DNA from: Granulosicoccus sp045110475
Lineage (GTDB): Bacteria; Pseudomonadota; Gammaproteobacteria; Granulosicoccales; Granulosicoccaceae
NCBI GenBank assembly: GCA_045110475.1
Contig: JBGCGC010000106.1
Location: 1-64,000 of the forward strand
Length of the DNA: 64,000 nt
Reading direction: 5' to 3'
Each line of letters starts with the position of its first letter. The first letter of the stretch is position 1. Shown here one piece after another: positions 36,770 to 44,537 of the stretch. A program made the translations under genes and the position numbers. The notes under the pieces were generated by a model that saw only the letters and a program-made list of their open reading frames with translations, had not been told where the DNA came from and did not search any database.

Positions 36770-37081
36770 ATGAACGTATACAAAGCCAAGCGTGTAGAAA
36801 TCATCATCGAAGCGCCCATGAAGTCACGTCTCACAAAGGCACTGGATAACGGCGGTGTGTCCGGTTACACCTTGTTACCGGTGCTTGGCGGTTCTGGCCG
36901 AAGCGGGCCCTGGACCGTCGATGGCCAGATCTCATCGGCCGGCGGTATGGTCCACGTGCTGTGTATTGTCAAGGAAGAGAACGTTGACCCGATTCTTGAT
37001 ATTGCCTTCGGCATCGTCGAGAAACATCTGGGTATAGTGTCAGTGTCTGATTGCGACATTGTTCGTCCTGAAAGATTCTAG
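36770..37081 (+). CDS. sbtB: PII-like regulatory protein SbtB family
   Basis: A 103-residue ferredoxin-fold PII-like protein (VYKAKRVEIIIEAPMKSRLTKAL, then a T-loop-like GSGRSGPWTVDG, then a C-terminal strand). SbtB proteins bind adenyl nucleotides and gate SbtA. I chose the ATG at 36770, ten bases after sbtA, with GAGG at the usual distance. Its TAG stop (37079-37081) is part of the CTAG that begins the following palindromic element. Confidence 0.85.
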   Translation: MNVYKAKRVEIIIEAPMKSRLTKALDNGGVSGYTLLPVLGGSGRSGPWTVDGQISSAGGMVHVLCIVKEENVDPILDIAFGIVEKHLGIVSVSDCDIVRPERF

Positions 37082-37107
37082 GAGTCTGCGCAGCCGGAGG
37101 CTCCTAG
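37078..37107. repeat. 30-bp CTAG-bounded palindrome (solo ends of family 2)
   Basis: CTAGGAGTCTGCGCA followed by GCCGGAGGCTCCTAG. It looks like the two ends of the family 2 element joined without the middle. Its left CTAG contains the sbtB stop codon and its right CTAG (37104-37107) is also the left end of element B. Confidence 0.8.
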
Positions 37108-37269
37108 CCTGGACTATTCATGAAACGCCAAATCCTTTCACCAGACCCTTTGTTCGTAGCGGATTTCGTGAAGGAGCGGAATACAGACTGTATTTCCGAC
37201 TGAACGAAATTCGCTACGGACGAAGGGAATGCGGAAGGATTTGGTGACTTCATGAATAATCCAGGCTAG
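37104..37269. mobile_element. CTAG-bounded palindromic element, family 1, copy B
   Basis: A 166-bp palindrome about 96% identical to copy A (20685-20850). Ends are CTAGCCTGGACTATTCATGA and its inverse ending CCAGGCTAG. The last CTAG (37266-37269) doubles as the first four bases of the family 2 element that follows. The 37082-37464 gap is made almost entirely of these elements. Confidence 0.9.
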
Positions 37270-37435
37270 GAGCCTGCGCGGCAGAAATCAATCGGCTACG
37301 AGCAGCCCACTTTTGGCCAAATTTTGCACTCATTTTCGTCACTTAGCCAGCTAAACTCCTCAAATGAGCACAAAATTTGACTACTCTCGCTCGATCGCTT
37401 TCTACGGGGCCGCCTCCGGTCGCGCAGGCTCCTAG
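37266..37435. mobile_element. CTAG-bounded element, family 2, copy 1
   Basis: A 170-bp element with inverted ends CTAGGAGCCTGCGCG and CGCGCAGGCTCCTAG. The inside contains a pair AAATTTTG...CTCATTT / AAATGAGCACAAAATTT that folds as a hairpin around the middle. It is about 95% identical over the shared part to copy 2 at 46417-46598, which has an extra 12 bp. The CTAG at its right end is followed by a decayed family 1 end (CCCGAACAATCCATGAATGG). Confidence 0.9.
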
Positions 37436-37464
37436 CCCGAACAATCCATGAATGGAAGCAATCA

Positions 37465-37902
37465 ATGACCACAACCCGAAAAATACACTCGGCAACCTGT
37501 CACTGTGGATCGGTAGAGTTCAACATCCGATTAACAGATGAATTCAATACCATCCGAAGGTGCTCGTGCTCCTATTGCCGAATGCGTGGTGCCATTGCCG
37601 TATCGGCCAATCTGGATGGTATCGAGTTTGTAAAAGGGCAGGAGCTGTTGACTATCTATCAATTCAACACCCACACAGCCAAACACTACTTCTGTTCAGT
37701 TTGCGGTATCTACACACATCATCAGCGTCGTTCAAACCCCTCGCAGTTCGGAGTAAACGTTGCCTGCCTTGACGGTATAAGCCCGTTTGACTTCAAAGAG
37801 GTCGTGGTTAGCGATGGGGTAAACCACCCGACGGATACAAACGCGGGTAGTCAGGTTGCCGGTATTCTGCGTTACTCCAAAAACCAGGAGCCTGCGCGGT
37901 AG
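37465..37902 (+). CDS. GFA/CENP-V family zinc protein
   Basis: A 145-residue protein with the zinc-cysteine sets of the glutathione-dependent formaldehyde-activating fold: CHCGSVEF, CSCSYC and FCSVCGIYTHH. The role in most family members is unknown; some bind glutathione adducts. The last residues (EPAR and stop) are encoded by a fragment of the family 2 repeat end (37886-37905), so the original C-terminus was probably altered by an insertion. Confidence 0.85.
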   Translation: MTTTRKIHSATCHCGSVEFNIRLTDEFNTIRRCSCSYCRMRGAIAVSANLDGIEFVKGQELLTIYQFNTHTAKHYFCSVCGIYTHHQRRSNPSQFGVNVACLDGISPFDFKEVVVSDGVNHPTDTNAGSQVAGILRYSKNQEPAR

Positions 37903-37905
37903 AAA
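37886..37905 (+). repeat. Family 2 end fragment inside the 3' end of the GFA gene
   Basis: AGGAGCCTGCGCGGTAGAAA matches the left end of the family 2 elements (AGGAGCCTGCGCGGCAGAAA) with one change. That change (CAG to TAG) creates the stop codon of the GFA gene. Confidence 0.8.
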
Positions 37906-37919
37906 ATACCGTCGCGAAG

Positions 37920-39779
37920 CTAGGGGTTCATACGACACATAGCCACGGATCGCAGTGGGTCTTCAGGATTGAAGGTTTTTCCCGGGCAAAGCTTGATCAG
38001 TTCAGTTGCTGGCGCTCGGTAGTTTCCGGCGTAGAAATTGCGCTCACGAGGAATAAGCGACACAGGGGGATATCGACTCAGCAAACCGGTTTCACAGTCC
38101 TCCTGCGTATTGTTGCAGTTCTCGATCCACATATCCATGGCATCCGGGTGCCATGCACCAAACCAGTCGGCGTGCGCTGTTGTTCCACCGGGCAGAATTC
38201 TGTCCATTTTGACATCCGAGCTCAGATGCAGACCAGTTAGTTCACCACCGTACTGATCAGGCCGGAAGAATATTCTGTACATGATTGAAGAGATGTCGGT
38301 TGGATGTGAGTCAGGACAGCTGGATCCGTAGTATCCGTTCACTGAATAGCTTATGTGGCTTTGATCTGACTGATACCCGAGCGACTCATCGACACACTGA
38401 GGGAATGCGATCTGCATCTCTAGCTGATCGCTACCGTAGCAGTCCGGGATCAGTGGCTGGCGTCGATCGTTTGAACGATAGGCTGGACCACAGCTGAAGC
38501 TGATGATGGGTTGTGCCATCCAGTCGCCCGAGTACTGGTCTTGTGCCGTGGTGGAGGAGCCGTTACCGGAAATCATCTGAAGGTTGTCCGGAAACGGGCT
38601 GACCAATTCGTTGGCATTATTCAGAAGGAAATTATCGTTTTTGTAGTAGACCATCACTTGATCAGGGATCAAGGCATTTCCCTGACTGTCCAGCATTGCG
38701 GGAACCCAGTAAGCCGTGCGGTTAAGATCCTGACCATTGCAGGTACCGGTGCCAGAATTCAGAAGCGAATCAAAGGTACTGTAAGCATTGGCGTTAGTGT
38801 TACCAAAAAACATGTGTAGATGTGCTCGCCCCGGTTGATTGGGAAACACAATAGGATCATCGTAGGCGAAGTGGCTGACTTCACACTTGACCCGGAAATA
38901 ACCGCTGGTATCAGTCGGCAATAAGGCTTCGCTGTAAGCATCGTAGTTCAGTGTTAAATCACTGACAGCAATTTGATTGGCAGGAACGTTGTAAAACCTG
39001 TTGCCGTCGAATTGCGTATTTCGCGTTTCACTGCTTTTTAACAACTCCAGATTTCGCTCAGTAGAAATGCGGTTGTCACCGGAGGCAGGTACGAGCATTC
39101 GCGCGTTTGACAAGCCCGGTCTGGTACGAATCCATAGGCCCTGTCCAGGCTGAACAACGGAATTTTCATCTATGCGAACGTAGGCTCTGCTTGTGAAATC
39201 GTATCGCCACATTGCTATGACTGTTCCACTGCCAAGCGCCTCCTCGATCGAGCAGCCATCCTCACACCCCAAACCAGCTTGATCCTGAAAAAAGCCGACA
39301 TCAGACATAGACTGCTCAACATCTGAAACGGCACCTGCCAAGTGCCACGATTGCGGTACGTCAGGTGATTTAACATTAACAGCAAAGCAGCCATACGGAT
39401 CTGAACACCCGGCTCCGCTCGGGGCAAGTGTCGATATGGGTAGCATCTGAAGCTCCACATTGACATCCGTGCCCGTTATTTGTTGAATCCAGAAACCCTC
39501 GCCAGTGGGAACAGATCCCGTAACAGGTGCCACAGAATACACGCCTGCATCCGCGTCAAATGTGTAGATAATCCATGTGGAGCCGTAGTCTTCTTCAGGT
39601 AGCTCTTCACTAACCAATGTGTTTGAAATCGGTTGATAGCCAGAATCACCTGGTAGTGATACCAGGCTCCACTGACCAGACAAAAGTGGCAGAGTTGCAG
39701 CGACAGAATCAGTAATACAAAACACGACGCTGAGGACACTACTTAAAACGGCTGTTCTGAGAATATTCAAGGCTTTCAT
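37920..39779 (-). CDS. DUF1996 domain exported protein
   Basis: About 619 residues with a signal peptide (cut near SVA-ATLP). The N-terminal 250 residues hold repeated segments with GFWIQQITGT / GLWIRTRPGL that look like a duplicated small domain. The C-terminal DUF1996 (about 300-600) is recognised by DPIVFPNQPGRAHLHMFFGNTNANAYST and NRTAYWVPAML. Many fungal and bacterial members are secreted; the enzymatic role is unknown. I chose ATG at 39779; TTG at 39794 is possible. Element C lies upstream of the start. Confidence 0.85.
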   Translation of the reverse strand: MKALNILRTAVLSSVLSVVFCITDSVAATLPLLSGQWSLVSLPGDSGYQPISNTLVSEELPEEDYGSTWIIYTFDADAGVYSVAPVTGSVPTGEGFWIQQITGTDVNVELQMLPISTLAPSGAGCSDPYGCFAVNVKSPDVPQSWHLAGAVSDVEQSMSDVGFFQDQAGLGCEDGCSIEEALGSGTVIAMWRYDFTSRAYVRIDENSVVQPGQGLWIRTRPGLSNARMLVPASGDNRISTERNLELLKSSETRNTQFDGNRFYNVPANQIAVSDLTLNYDAYSEALLPTDTSGYFRVKCEVSHFAYDDPIVFPNQPGRAHLHMFFGNTNANAYSTFDSLLNSGTGTCNGQDLNRTAYWVPAMLDSQGNALIPDQVMVYYKNDNFLLNNANELVSPFPDNLQMISGNGSSTTAQDQYSGDWMAQPIISFSCGPAYRSNDRRQPLIPDCYGSDQLEMQIAFPQCVDESLGYQSDQSHISYSVNGYYGSSCPDSHPTDISSIMYRIFFRPDQYGGELTGLHLSSDVKMDRILPGGTTAHADWFGAWHPDAMDMWIENCNNTQEDCETGLLSRYPPVSLIPRERNFYAGNYRAPATELIKLCPGKTFNPEDPLRSVAMCRMNP

Positions 39780-39823
39780 CCCTGCTTTTGGCAACTTAAT
39801 TCAGGATTCGAAGGCACTGCTTC

Positions 39824-39988
39824 CTAGCCTGGACTATTCATGAAACGCCTGATTCTTCCACCAGACCCTTTTTCTGTAGCGAATTCTGAGGAGGAGCGGA
39901 ATACAGACTGTATTGCCGACTGAGCAGGATTCGCTACAGGAAAAGGGGATGCGGAAGAATCTGGCGTTTCATGGATAATCGAGGCTAG
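39824..39988. mobile_element. CTAG-bounded palindromic element, family 1, diverged copy C
   Basis: A 165-bp element with the family ends but a diverged inside (for example TTTTTCTGTAGCGAATTCTG). It lies between the DUF1996 and symporter genes. The flanks carry a further inverted match (CGAAGGC on the left, GCCTTCG on the right), as if it were nested in an older palindrome. The remainder of the 39795-40214 gap (39989-40214) shows no gene. Confidence 0.85.
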
Positions 39989-40214
39989 AAGCCTTCGGCA
40001 CTATTCCCATAGTGACATTTTCCAGCGCAGGCTTTTATTGCGGTGTTGCAAGCTTACGTGTGACCCAGGGCTTTTTCTTCCCGCCAACTGAAAAAAACGC
40101 TGACTCACCAACACACAGCAAACCATATTTTTCATCCTGTGAGCCTGGCAGCCGTCAAGTTCAGGATGTAAGCATCATAAACATGCAATGACACGCGCGG
40201 TGATCAATGTTGCA

Positions 40215-41588
40215 TCATTGACTTGCCACATCAATATTCTTCTCTTCAAGCTGCTTTCGGATATCCGCATGCACTGCCTCTGTTATCGGGTATCCGCGCA
40301 TAGTCCAGATTGCAGCAAGTTTGAATAAAATACACGGTGCGCCGTAAAGTACTGCTAACCACATGAGCGAACTGGTCGAATTTTCCTCAGTGGCAGAGAA
40401 CCCGGCTAAATCCAGCAAAGGAAAGGCAATTCCAACCGCCAATGCATAGGAAAGTTTGGAGGCTGTACCCCATAGCGCAAAAAACAATCCCGGCCTGGTG
40501 TAGCCAGTCTCAAGCGCATCCCACTCAATAACGTCCGCATTTATGGCACTGGGGAGCGCCAGGTCGGCACCGGTTGCAAAGCCTGTCGCCACGACGATGA
40601 CATAGAACCAGAACACAGTATCCGCACTGAGAAAAGGTGTCCATAAGAAAAACAGACACGCCATAACCATGGCAAAAGACCACGTCCGGTGCTTTCCAAA
40701 ACGCCTTGATACCGCCACCCAGAATGGGACAGCTGCAGCGGCAAAGATAAAGTAGATGAAAAGAAAAACACCCGCCAGAGATGCATCTCCCAGCACATGC
40801 GTGACGAATAGCAGGAACAAGGTTGCAGGTATGGCATTAGCCACCGCATTAAGCAGAAAGCTGACCAGCAATTGCCTGAAGGGGTTACCGGTTTTCATCA
40901 GAGACCAAGCGGCACTGACGGAATTCTGAGGCAAGGTAGTTTTTGCAGTGTCGGGCACACTAACGGCTGCCCAAATTGTTGTAATAACCAGCGTAACCAG
41001 AACGAGAATGGTGATGGCTTTGAGCGTACTACCCAGATTGTCTGATCCATCAGTCGCTAGAACGGCAGGTACAATCAACGCGGCAAGTGTTCCGGCAAGA
41101 CCAAACCCTACTCGAATACCTGTGATGAGACTACGCTGATTGTAATCCGGTGACAGCTCTGCCGCCCAGGCACTGGCAGGCACAATAGACAAGGTTCCTG
41201 CAACGTAGATCGCGATTGTCCAGAACAGCAAGTACCCTGCTCCAACCTCACCAACGGGGTTAAACAAAAACCAGACCGATAGCCCAATGAGCGGGGCGGC
41301 AACCACCACGAATACCTTGCGTCGCCCAAATTTCACGGTGCTTTGATCTGACCAATAGCCCACCAACGGGTCAGTGATGGTGTCGCACAAGCGCGCAAGA
41401 AGAAGAATCCCGCCGATGGCTGTCAGACTCAGCGCTGTATTCTCTGCATAAAAAGTAGGCACGATGACCTGCAGAGCAATAAACGCCGCCGCCAATGGAA
41501 ATGCCAGTGAACCATAAGCCGCTAGCGTAGACCTTGACACGCTCACCGAGACTGTCTCTTGAGCTGATGAACTTACAGAGGTTTTCAT
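40215..41588 (-). CDS. GPH-family sugar:cation symporter (MelB-like)
   Basis: A 457-residue membrane protein with twelve predicted helices. The MelB-family signature LLLARLCDTITDPLVGYWSDQSTVKFGRRK, with the cation-site aspartates, is in the first half. The likely substrate is a glycoside, pentoside or hexuronide, with H+ or Na+. No metabolic genes for a particular sugar are adjacent; the GH16 lipoprotein at 56 kb is too far to link. Confidence 0.88.
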   Translation of the reverse strand: MKTSVSSSAQETVSVSVSRSTLAAYGSLAFPLAAAFIALQVIVPTFYAENTALSLTAIGGILLLARLCDTITDPLVGYWSDQSTVKFGRRKVFVVVAAPLIGLSVWFLFNPVGEVGAGYLLFWTIAIYVAGTLSIVPASAWAAELSPDYNQRSLITGIRVGFGLAGTLAALIVPAVLATDGSDNLGSTLKAITILVLVTLVITTIWAAVSVPDTAKTTLPQNSVSAAWSLMKTGNPFRQLLVSFLLNAVANAIPATLFLLFVTHVLGDASLAGVFLFIYFIFAAAAVPFWVAVSRRFGKHRTWSFAMVMACLFFLWTPFLSADTVFWFYVIVVATGFATGADLALPSAINADVIEWDALETGYTRPGLFFALWGTASKLSYALAVGIAFPLLDLAGFSATEENSTSSLMWLAVLYGAPCILFKLAAIWTMRGYPITEAVHADIRKQLEEKNIDVASQ

Positions 41589-41997
41589 CGTTGATAATGA
41601 ATTGGCGTTGTCAAAAAATGTGCGCTAAGAGGCCCGTCATTCAAGTGCTACCAAGAAAGATCGGGCTTGTTAAAAATACCATTGCGCACGAAAAGAGCCT
41701 CGCCCGACTCTTATAAAAACCAAAAGGCGCTCTGGTATTGCCGAACAATCTTGCCGAACGGCCTAAACTTCACGACGAAGAACAAGCCTAGTCAACTTTC
41801 ATCGTACGCGCAAAAGTGATACCCGTATTGATGGCTTTATGTTTTGAAAGGCTTCATGAAAAACTCGCTTTTCCCTTTATCTATGCCATTGACGGCAGAA
41901 TAATGACGCTTTTTGCCCTGCTCATGATTAGACTATGAAGTAGCGATACAATTGCTACCGTTTACCCGTTTATTTCTCTGCTGACAGGATTCCACTT
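41589..41997. other. Intergenic region between the symporter and EndoU genes
   Basis: 409 bp of divergent promoter space. I see no gene, repeat element or clear operator; the only element supported is the AGGA RBS 8 nt before the TTG start at 41998. Confidence 0.4.
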
Positions 41998-42588
41998 TTG
42001 AACAAGTACAAACGCTATATCCCTATTGTGGCCCTGGTACTGGTGGCGCTTGGCGTCAATCTGGACCAGTTTGGTATCGATTTAAAAGGCTTGTCGCAAG
42101 GTGCAGGCAGCTCCCTGAGTACTGGCAGCTCGGGGTCCGACAACTCGGCAAATGCCGGCTCACACAGCGAGCCCGATTATTCACAGTGGTCTAAAACCGA
42201 ACCCAATATCAACTTGTGGCATGTATTTGAAGGCGAAATAAATCGTAGTGGCAAACCTGTCGGATTTCACTCCAGACCGGGTGGCGATGATCCTGCAAAC
42301 GCGCGTGTGGTCTCGATACGCGACAAGGCCAACCGCGCTGGAGTGTATACAGCAACAATAGAAATTCGCGATGGTAACCAGTGGAAAAGCAAATTCTCAA
42401 GTTTCTTCCCGGATTCATTGTCCCGGGACGACGTAGTCAATGCCGTGCTGAAGGCCTACAAAAACAGCTCGGATAAAAATGCCCAGCCTTTTGAAGGCCC
42501 CTCCGGCCTGGGATTTAACATTCAGGGATACACCTCGGGTAGAGGGGGCATCAACACGGCGTTTCCAATTTTTGTCAAAGGCCAATGA
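41998..42588 (+). CDS. EndoU-domain nuclease-like protein with N-terminal membrane anchor
   Basis: 196 residues. Residues 6-22 form a single signal-anchor or signal peptide, then comes a Gly/Ser-rich linker (about 30-60). From about 70 the sequence follows the bacterial EndoU pattern: H75 in NLWHVFEGEINRSGKPVGFH with H91, then AGVYTATIEI, the lysine-containing QWKSKFSSFFPD and a C-terminal YTSG. EndoU proteins are RNases and are common as CdiA or polymorphic toxin tips. The TTG start is supported by AGGA 8 nt upstream. There is no large toxin scaffold here, so it is a stand-alone form. Confidence 0.75.
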   Translation: MNKYKRYIPIVALVLVALGVNLDQFGIDLKGLSQGAGSSLSTGSSGSDNSANAGSHSEPDYSQWSKTEPNINLWHVFEGEINRSGKPVGFHSRPGGDDPANARVVSIRDKANRAGVYTATIEIRDGNQWKSKFSSFFPDSLSRDDVVNAVLKAYKNSSDKNAQPFEGPSGLGFNIQGYTSGRGGINTAFPIFVKGQ

Positions 42589-42592
42589 CACC

Positions 42593-42835
42593 ATGAGGTT
42601 GGTCGCGTGGTCCCAAACGACCACCGGCCGCTTGTCGATCGGTTTGCAAACGCCTGGCCTGGTAATGGATTGCGCAGCGAGAACGTTGTCGTTTACTGCT
42701 AATTTCGATAACGGATTCTGCGTGTATTCGGGCCTGAACCAACAATTTATAGGATTTACCCAACCCTCAAAGGCCTATGGCTCGAAAAAACGCTGCTTAC
42801 CCTACGACCAGCACTCCCAAAGCTTCATAAATTGA
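42593..42835 (+). CDS. Small protein of unknown function after the EndoU gene
   Basis: An 80-residue open frame beginning 5 bp after the EndoU stop and ending 3 bp before the end of the convergent DUF72 gene. It has no signal peptide, three cysteines and a high share of Ser/Thr/Phe/Gly. I do not recognise it. Position directly behind a toxin-like nuclease makes an immunity partner possible, but an anchored or exported EndoU without immunity is just as likely. No strong RBS is seen. Confidence 0.4.
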   Translation: MRLVAWSQTTTGRLSIGLQTPGLVMDCAARTLSFTANFDNGFCVYSGLNQQFIGFTQPSKAYGSKKRCLPYDQHSQSFIN

Positions 42836-42838
42836 TAG

Positions 42839-43732
42839 TCAAAGGAGCTGCCCTTGCTGAGGTACAGGCCACGCAGGCAAATCGGGCAAACGAACACCGT
42901 TAAATTTTAACGTCAACGCCTTGTGAAATTGCTCTGCAAACAAAGGACAGTAGGCATTGTTAGGACAATGGATCATGATGTACGGCGTAATCCCCTCCTG
43001 TAACCAAAGCGCCGTGCGTTCGGCCCATTCATTAATCCAGATTGAGTTTTTCAGTCCATCCGGATGCAAAATTAGTCGCACAAACGCCAGCTTGTTGTAG
43101 ACCGTGCCTAGTACTGGCACATCAGGCTTTTCATGCACGGCTGCCAGGACATCGGGATGGAACCTATCGCCTTTATACAGCGCACGCGAATCAAGCATTA
43201 CCCGACCAAATCCATAATGACCCAGTAGCGGCTCAAGAATTTCAGGATCACTGAACAGTGCAGGATCACGAACCTCTATCACCGCACGGCCGTTGTCGTA
43301 AATGGCATCGAGCACCGGTTTGCTGCGCCTGAGCTGTACTATGCCTGCCCAGTCCGGATACTGAATCAGAAATGGACCAATATGTTCGCCTAGTGGCTTG
43401 ATCCTATTTAGAAACAACATCAGATCCTGCATGTCAGGACGTCGCTCATGCGTGACTGTACGGGGCAGCTTGAAACTGATCTGAAAGTCATGACCCTCCA
43501 GAGCTTTGACCCAGCCGTCGACGGTTTTTACATCGGGCACATGATAAAAACTGGTATTGCCTTCCACGGAATTGAACACCGACGCATAGCTTGCAAGCAT
43601 GGAAGGCTTGTCCAAAAAGTACGTATTGCGCCAGCCCGGGAATGCCCAGGCCGGCAGACCTAGCCGATACCGCAAACAAGTGCCAGAACTGTTGCCGCGG
43701 ACGTCTTTATCAACACTTCTATCATTGGTCAT
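42839..43732 (-). CDS. DUF72 family protein (TIM-barrel-like)
   Basis: A 297-residue protein of the YecE/DUF72 family: LGLPAWAFPGW near the start, NSVEGNTSFYHVPD, FQISFKLPRTVTHE, then IEVRDPALFSDP and IMIHCPNNAYCPLFAEQF at the C-terminus. The fold resembles xylose isomerase-like TIM barrels; the biochemical role is unknown. A palindromic site lies 47 bp upstream. Confidence 0.85.
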   Translation of the reverse strand: MTNDRSVDKDVRGNSSGTCLRYRLGLPAWAFPGWRNTYFLDKPSMLASYASVFNSVEGNTSFYHVPDVKTVDGWVKALEGHDFQISFKLPRTVTHERRPDMQDLMLFLNRIKPLGEHIGPFLIQYPDWAGIVQLRRSKPVLDAIYDNGRAVIEVRDPALFSDPEILEPLLGHYGFGRVMLDSRALYKGDRFHPDVLAAVHEKPDVPVLGTVYNKLAFVRLILHPDGLKNSIWINEWAERTALWLQEGITPYIMIHCPNNAYCPLFAEQFHKALTLKFNGVRLPDLPAWPVPQQGQLL

Positions 43733-43778
43733 TCAAGCGCAATTTACCGAGCGATGCTTTGGCTGTATTTTCCTTTAT

Positions 43779-43798
43779 TTTTGCACATTTGTGCAAAA
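43779..43798. promoter_or_regulatory. 20-bp palindrome upstream of the DUF72 gene
   Basis: TTTTGCACA-TT-TGTGCAAAA is an exact inverted repeat with 9-bp arms, placed 47 bp before the DUF72 start. It is a plausible operator; the regulator is unknown. Confidence 0.45.
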
Positions 43799-44007
43799 CA
43801 GCTATGCCGTAAGTCATACGATCGCGTTTGAAAACGGCATCGACTGGACGTTTATCTTCGTAGTACCAATGACTTTTTGAATGCAGATGAGAGTAAACGC
43901 ACAATTTCGAAAACGCATCTCTGACACACTACGTTGCCGAAATGTTTGCCCACGGGATGATCACGAAGCTCGACTCAGGACAAACTCATCAAAAGTAGCA
44001 ATTGCCC

Positions 44008-44097
44008 ATGCGCAGAGACAGTCTTATAACACGCCTCTTACTCATTAGCGTGGCAGTTATCGCCACGTACGCAGCCGTTGTGCATTTTGGGTTCTAG
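44008..44097 (+). CDS. Possible 29-residue single-helix membrane protein
   Basis: MRRDSLITRLLLISVAVIAT followed by a short tail ending HFGF. Two arginines precede an uninterrupted hydrophobic helix of about 18 residues, the shape of a small inner-membrane protein. The TAG stop lies inside the CTAG that begins element D. No RBS of quality is visible, so it may be chance. Confidence 0.35.
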   Translation: MRRDSLITRLLLISVAVIATYAAVVHFGF

Positions 44098-44195
44098 CCT
44101 GAACTATTCATGAAATCACGGGGCGCCCAGTCCAAATCCTTCCGGAAGGTCAGCCCCCGGAAGGCATTTGGCGTTTTATGAATAGTCCACGCTAG
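44094..44195. mobile_element. CTAG-bounded palindromic element, family 1-related short copy D
   Basis: A 102-bp palindrome sharing the family 1 ends (CTAGCCTGAACTATTCATGA on the left, its inverse ending GTCCACGCTAG on the right) but with a different centre (CCAAATCCTTCCGGAAGG / CCGGAAGGCATTTGG). It is either an internal deletion or a sister family. The 43733-44537 gap otherwise holds only the small ORF and two inverted repeats. Confidence 0.85.
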
Positions 44196-44292
44196 CCACT
44201 CATCGTTCGCTGTAATATTTGATGAAGTTTTTTGCTTGTAGACCATAGATACCCGTTAAAGGGGTTTATACTCTCCGGTCAGAAGTCCACGC

Positions 44293-44324
44293 AGTGAATA
44301 GCAACTGTGCTGAAGGTATTCACT
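44293..44324. promoter_or_regulatory. Inverted repeat upstream of the LacI-LuxR regulator gene
   Basis: AGTGAATA (44293-44300) and TATTCACT (44317-44324) are exact inverses separated by 16 bp, about 215 bp before the regulator start. LuxR-type HTH proteins bind inverted repeats, so this could be an autoregulatory site, but the spacing is atypical. Confidence 0.3.
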
Positions 44325-44537
44325 TTCTAACAGCCTTTTCCTGATGATGTAGCGTTCGGGAGCGCAGCCTACTGGGCGGCGTTAAATTCCCTGAGTTTGA
44401 GTAGTAAAAAAATTGGCGCATCATTAGACCTCTACAAGCTTGAATGACTGGCTATGAGGAAACTTATCCTATGAGTAAAGTGCACATACATAGCTTACCG
44501 AAGGCTCCGGTCGAGAATATCAACTGGCCTGTTTCTA

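Noticed and set aside
37059..37247. Open frame across element B, similar to one across element A
   Set aside because: The similar peptides in both copies come from the shared palindromic DNA, not from selection on protein; there is no start signal and no known family.
44471..44537. Missing LacI HTH hidden upstream of the LacI-LuxR regulator by a frameshift
   Set aside because: The ATG at 44471 opens a different frame whose peptide (MSKVHIHSLPKAPVENIN) has no HTH pattern, and no other frame shows one.
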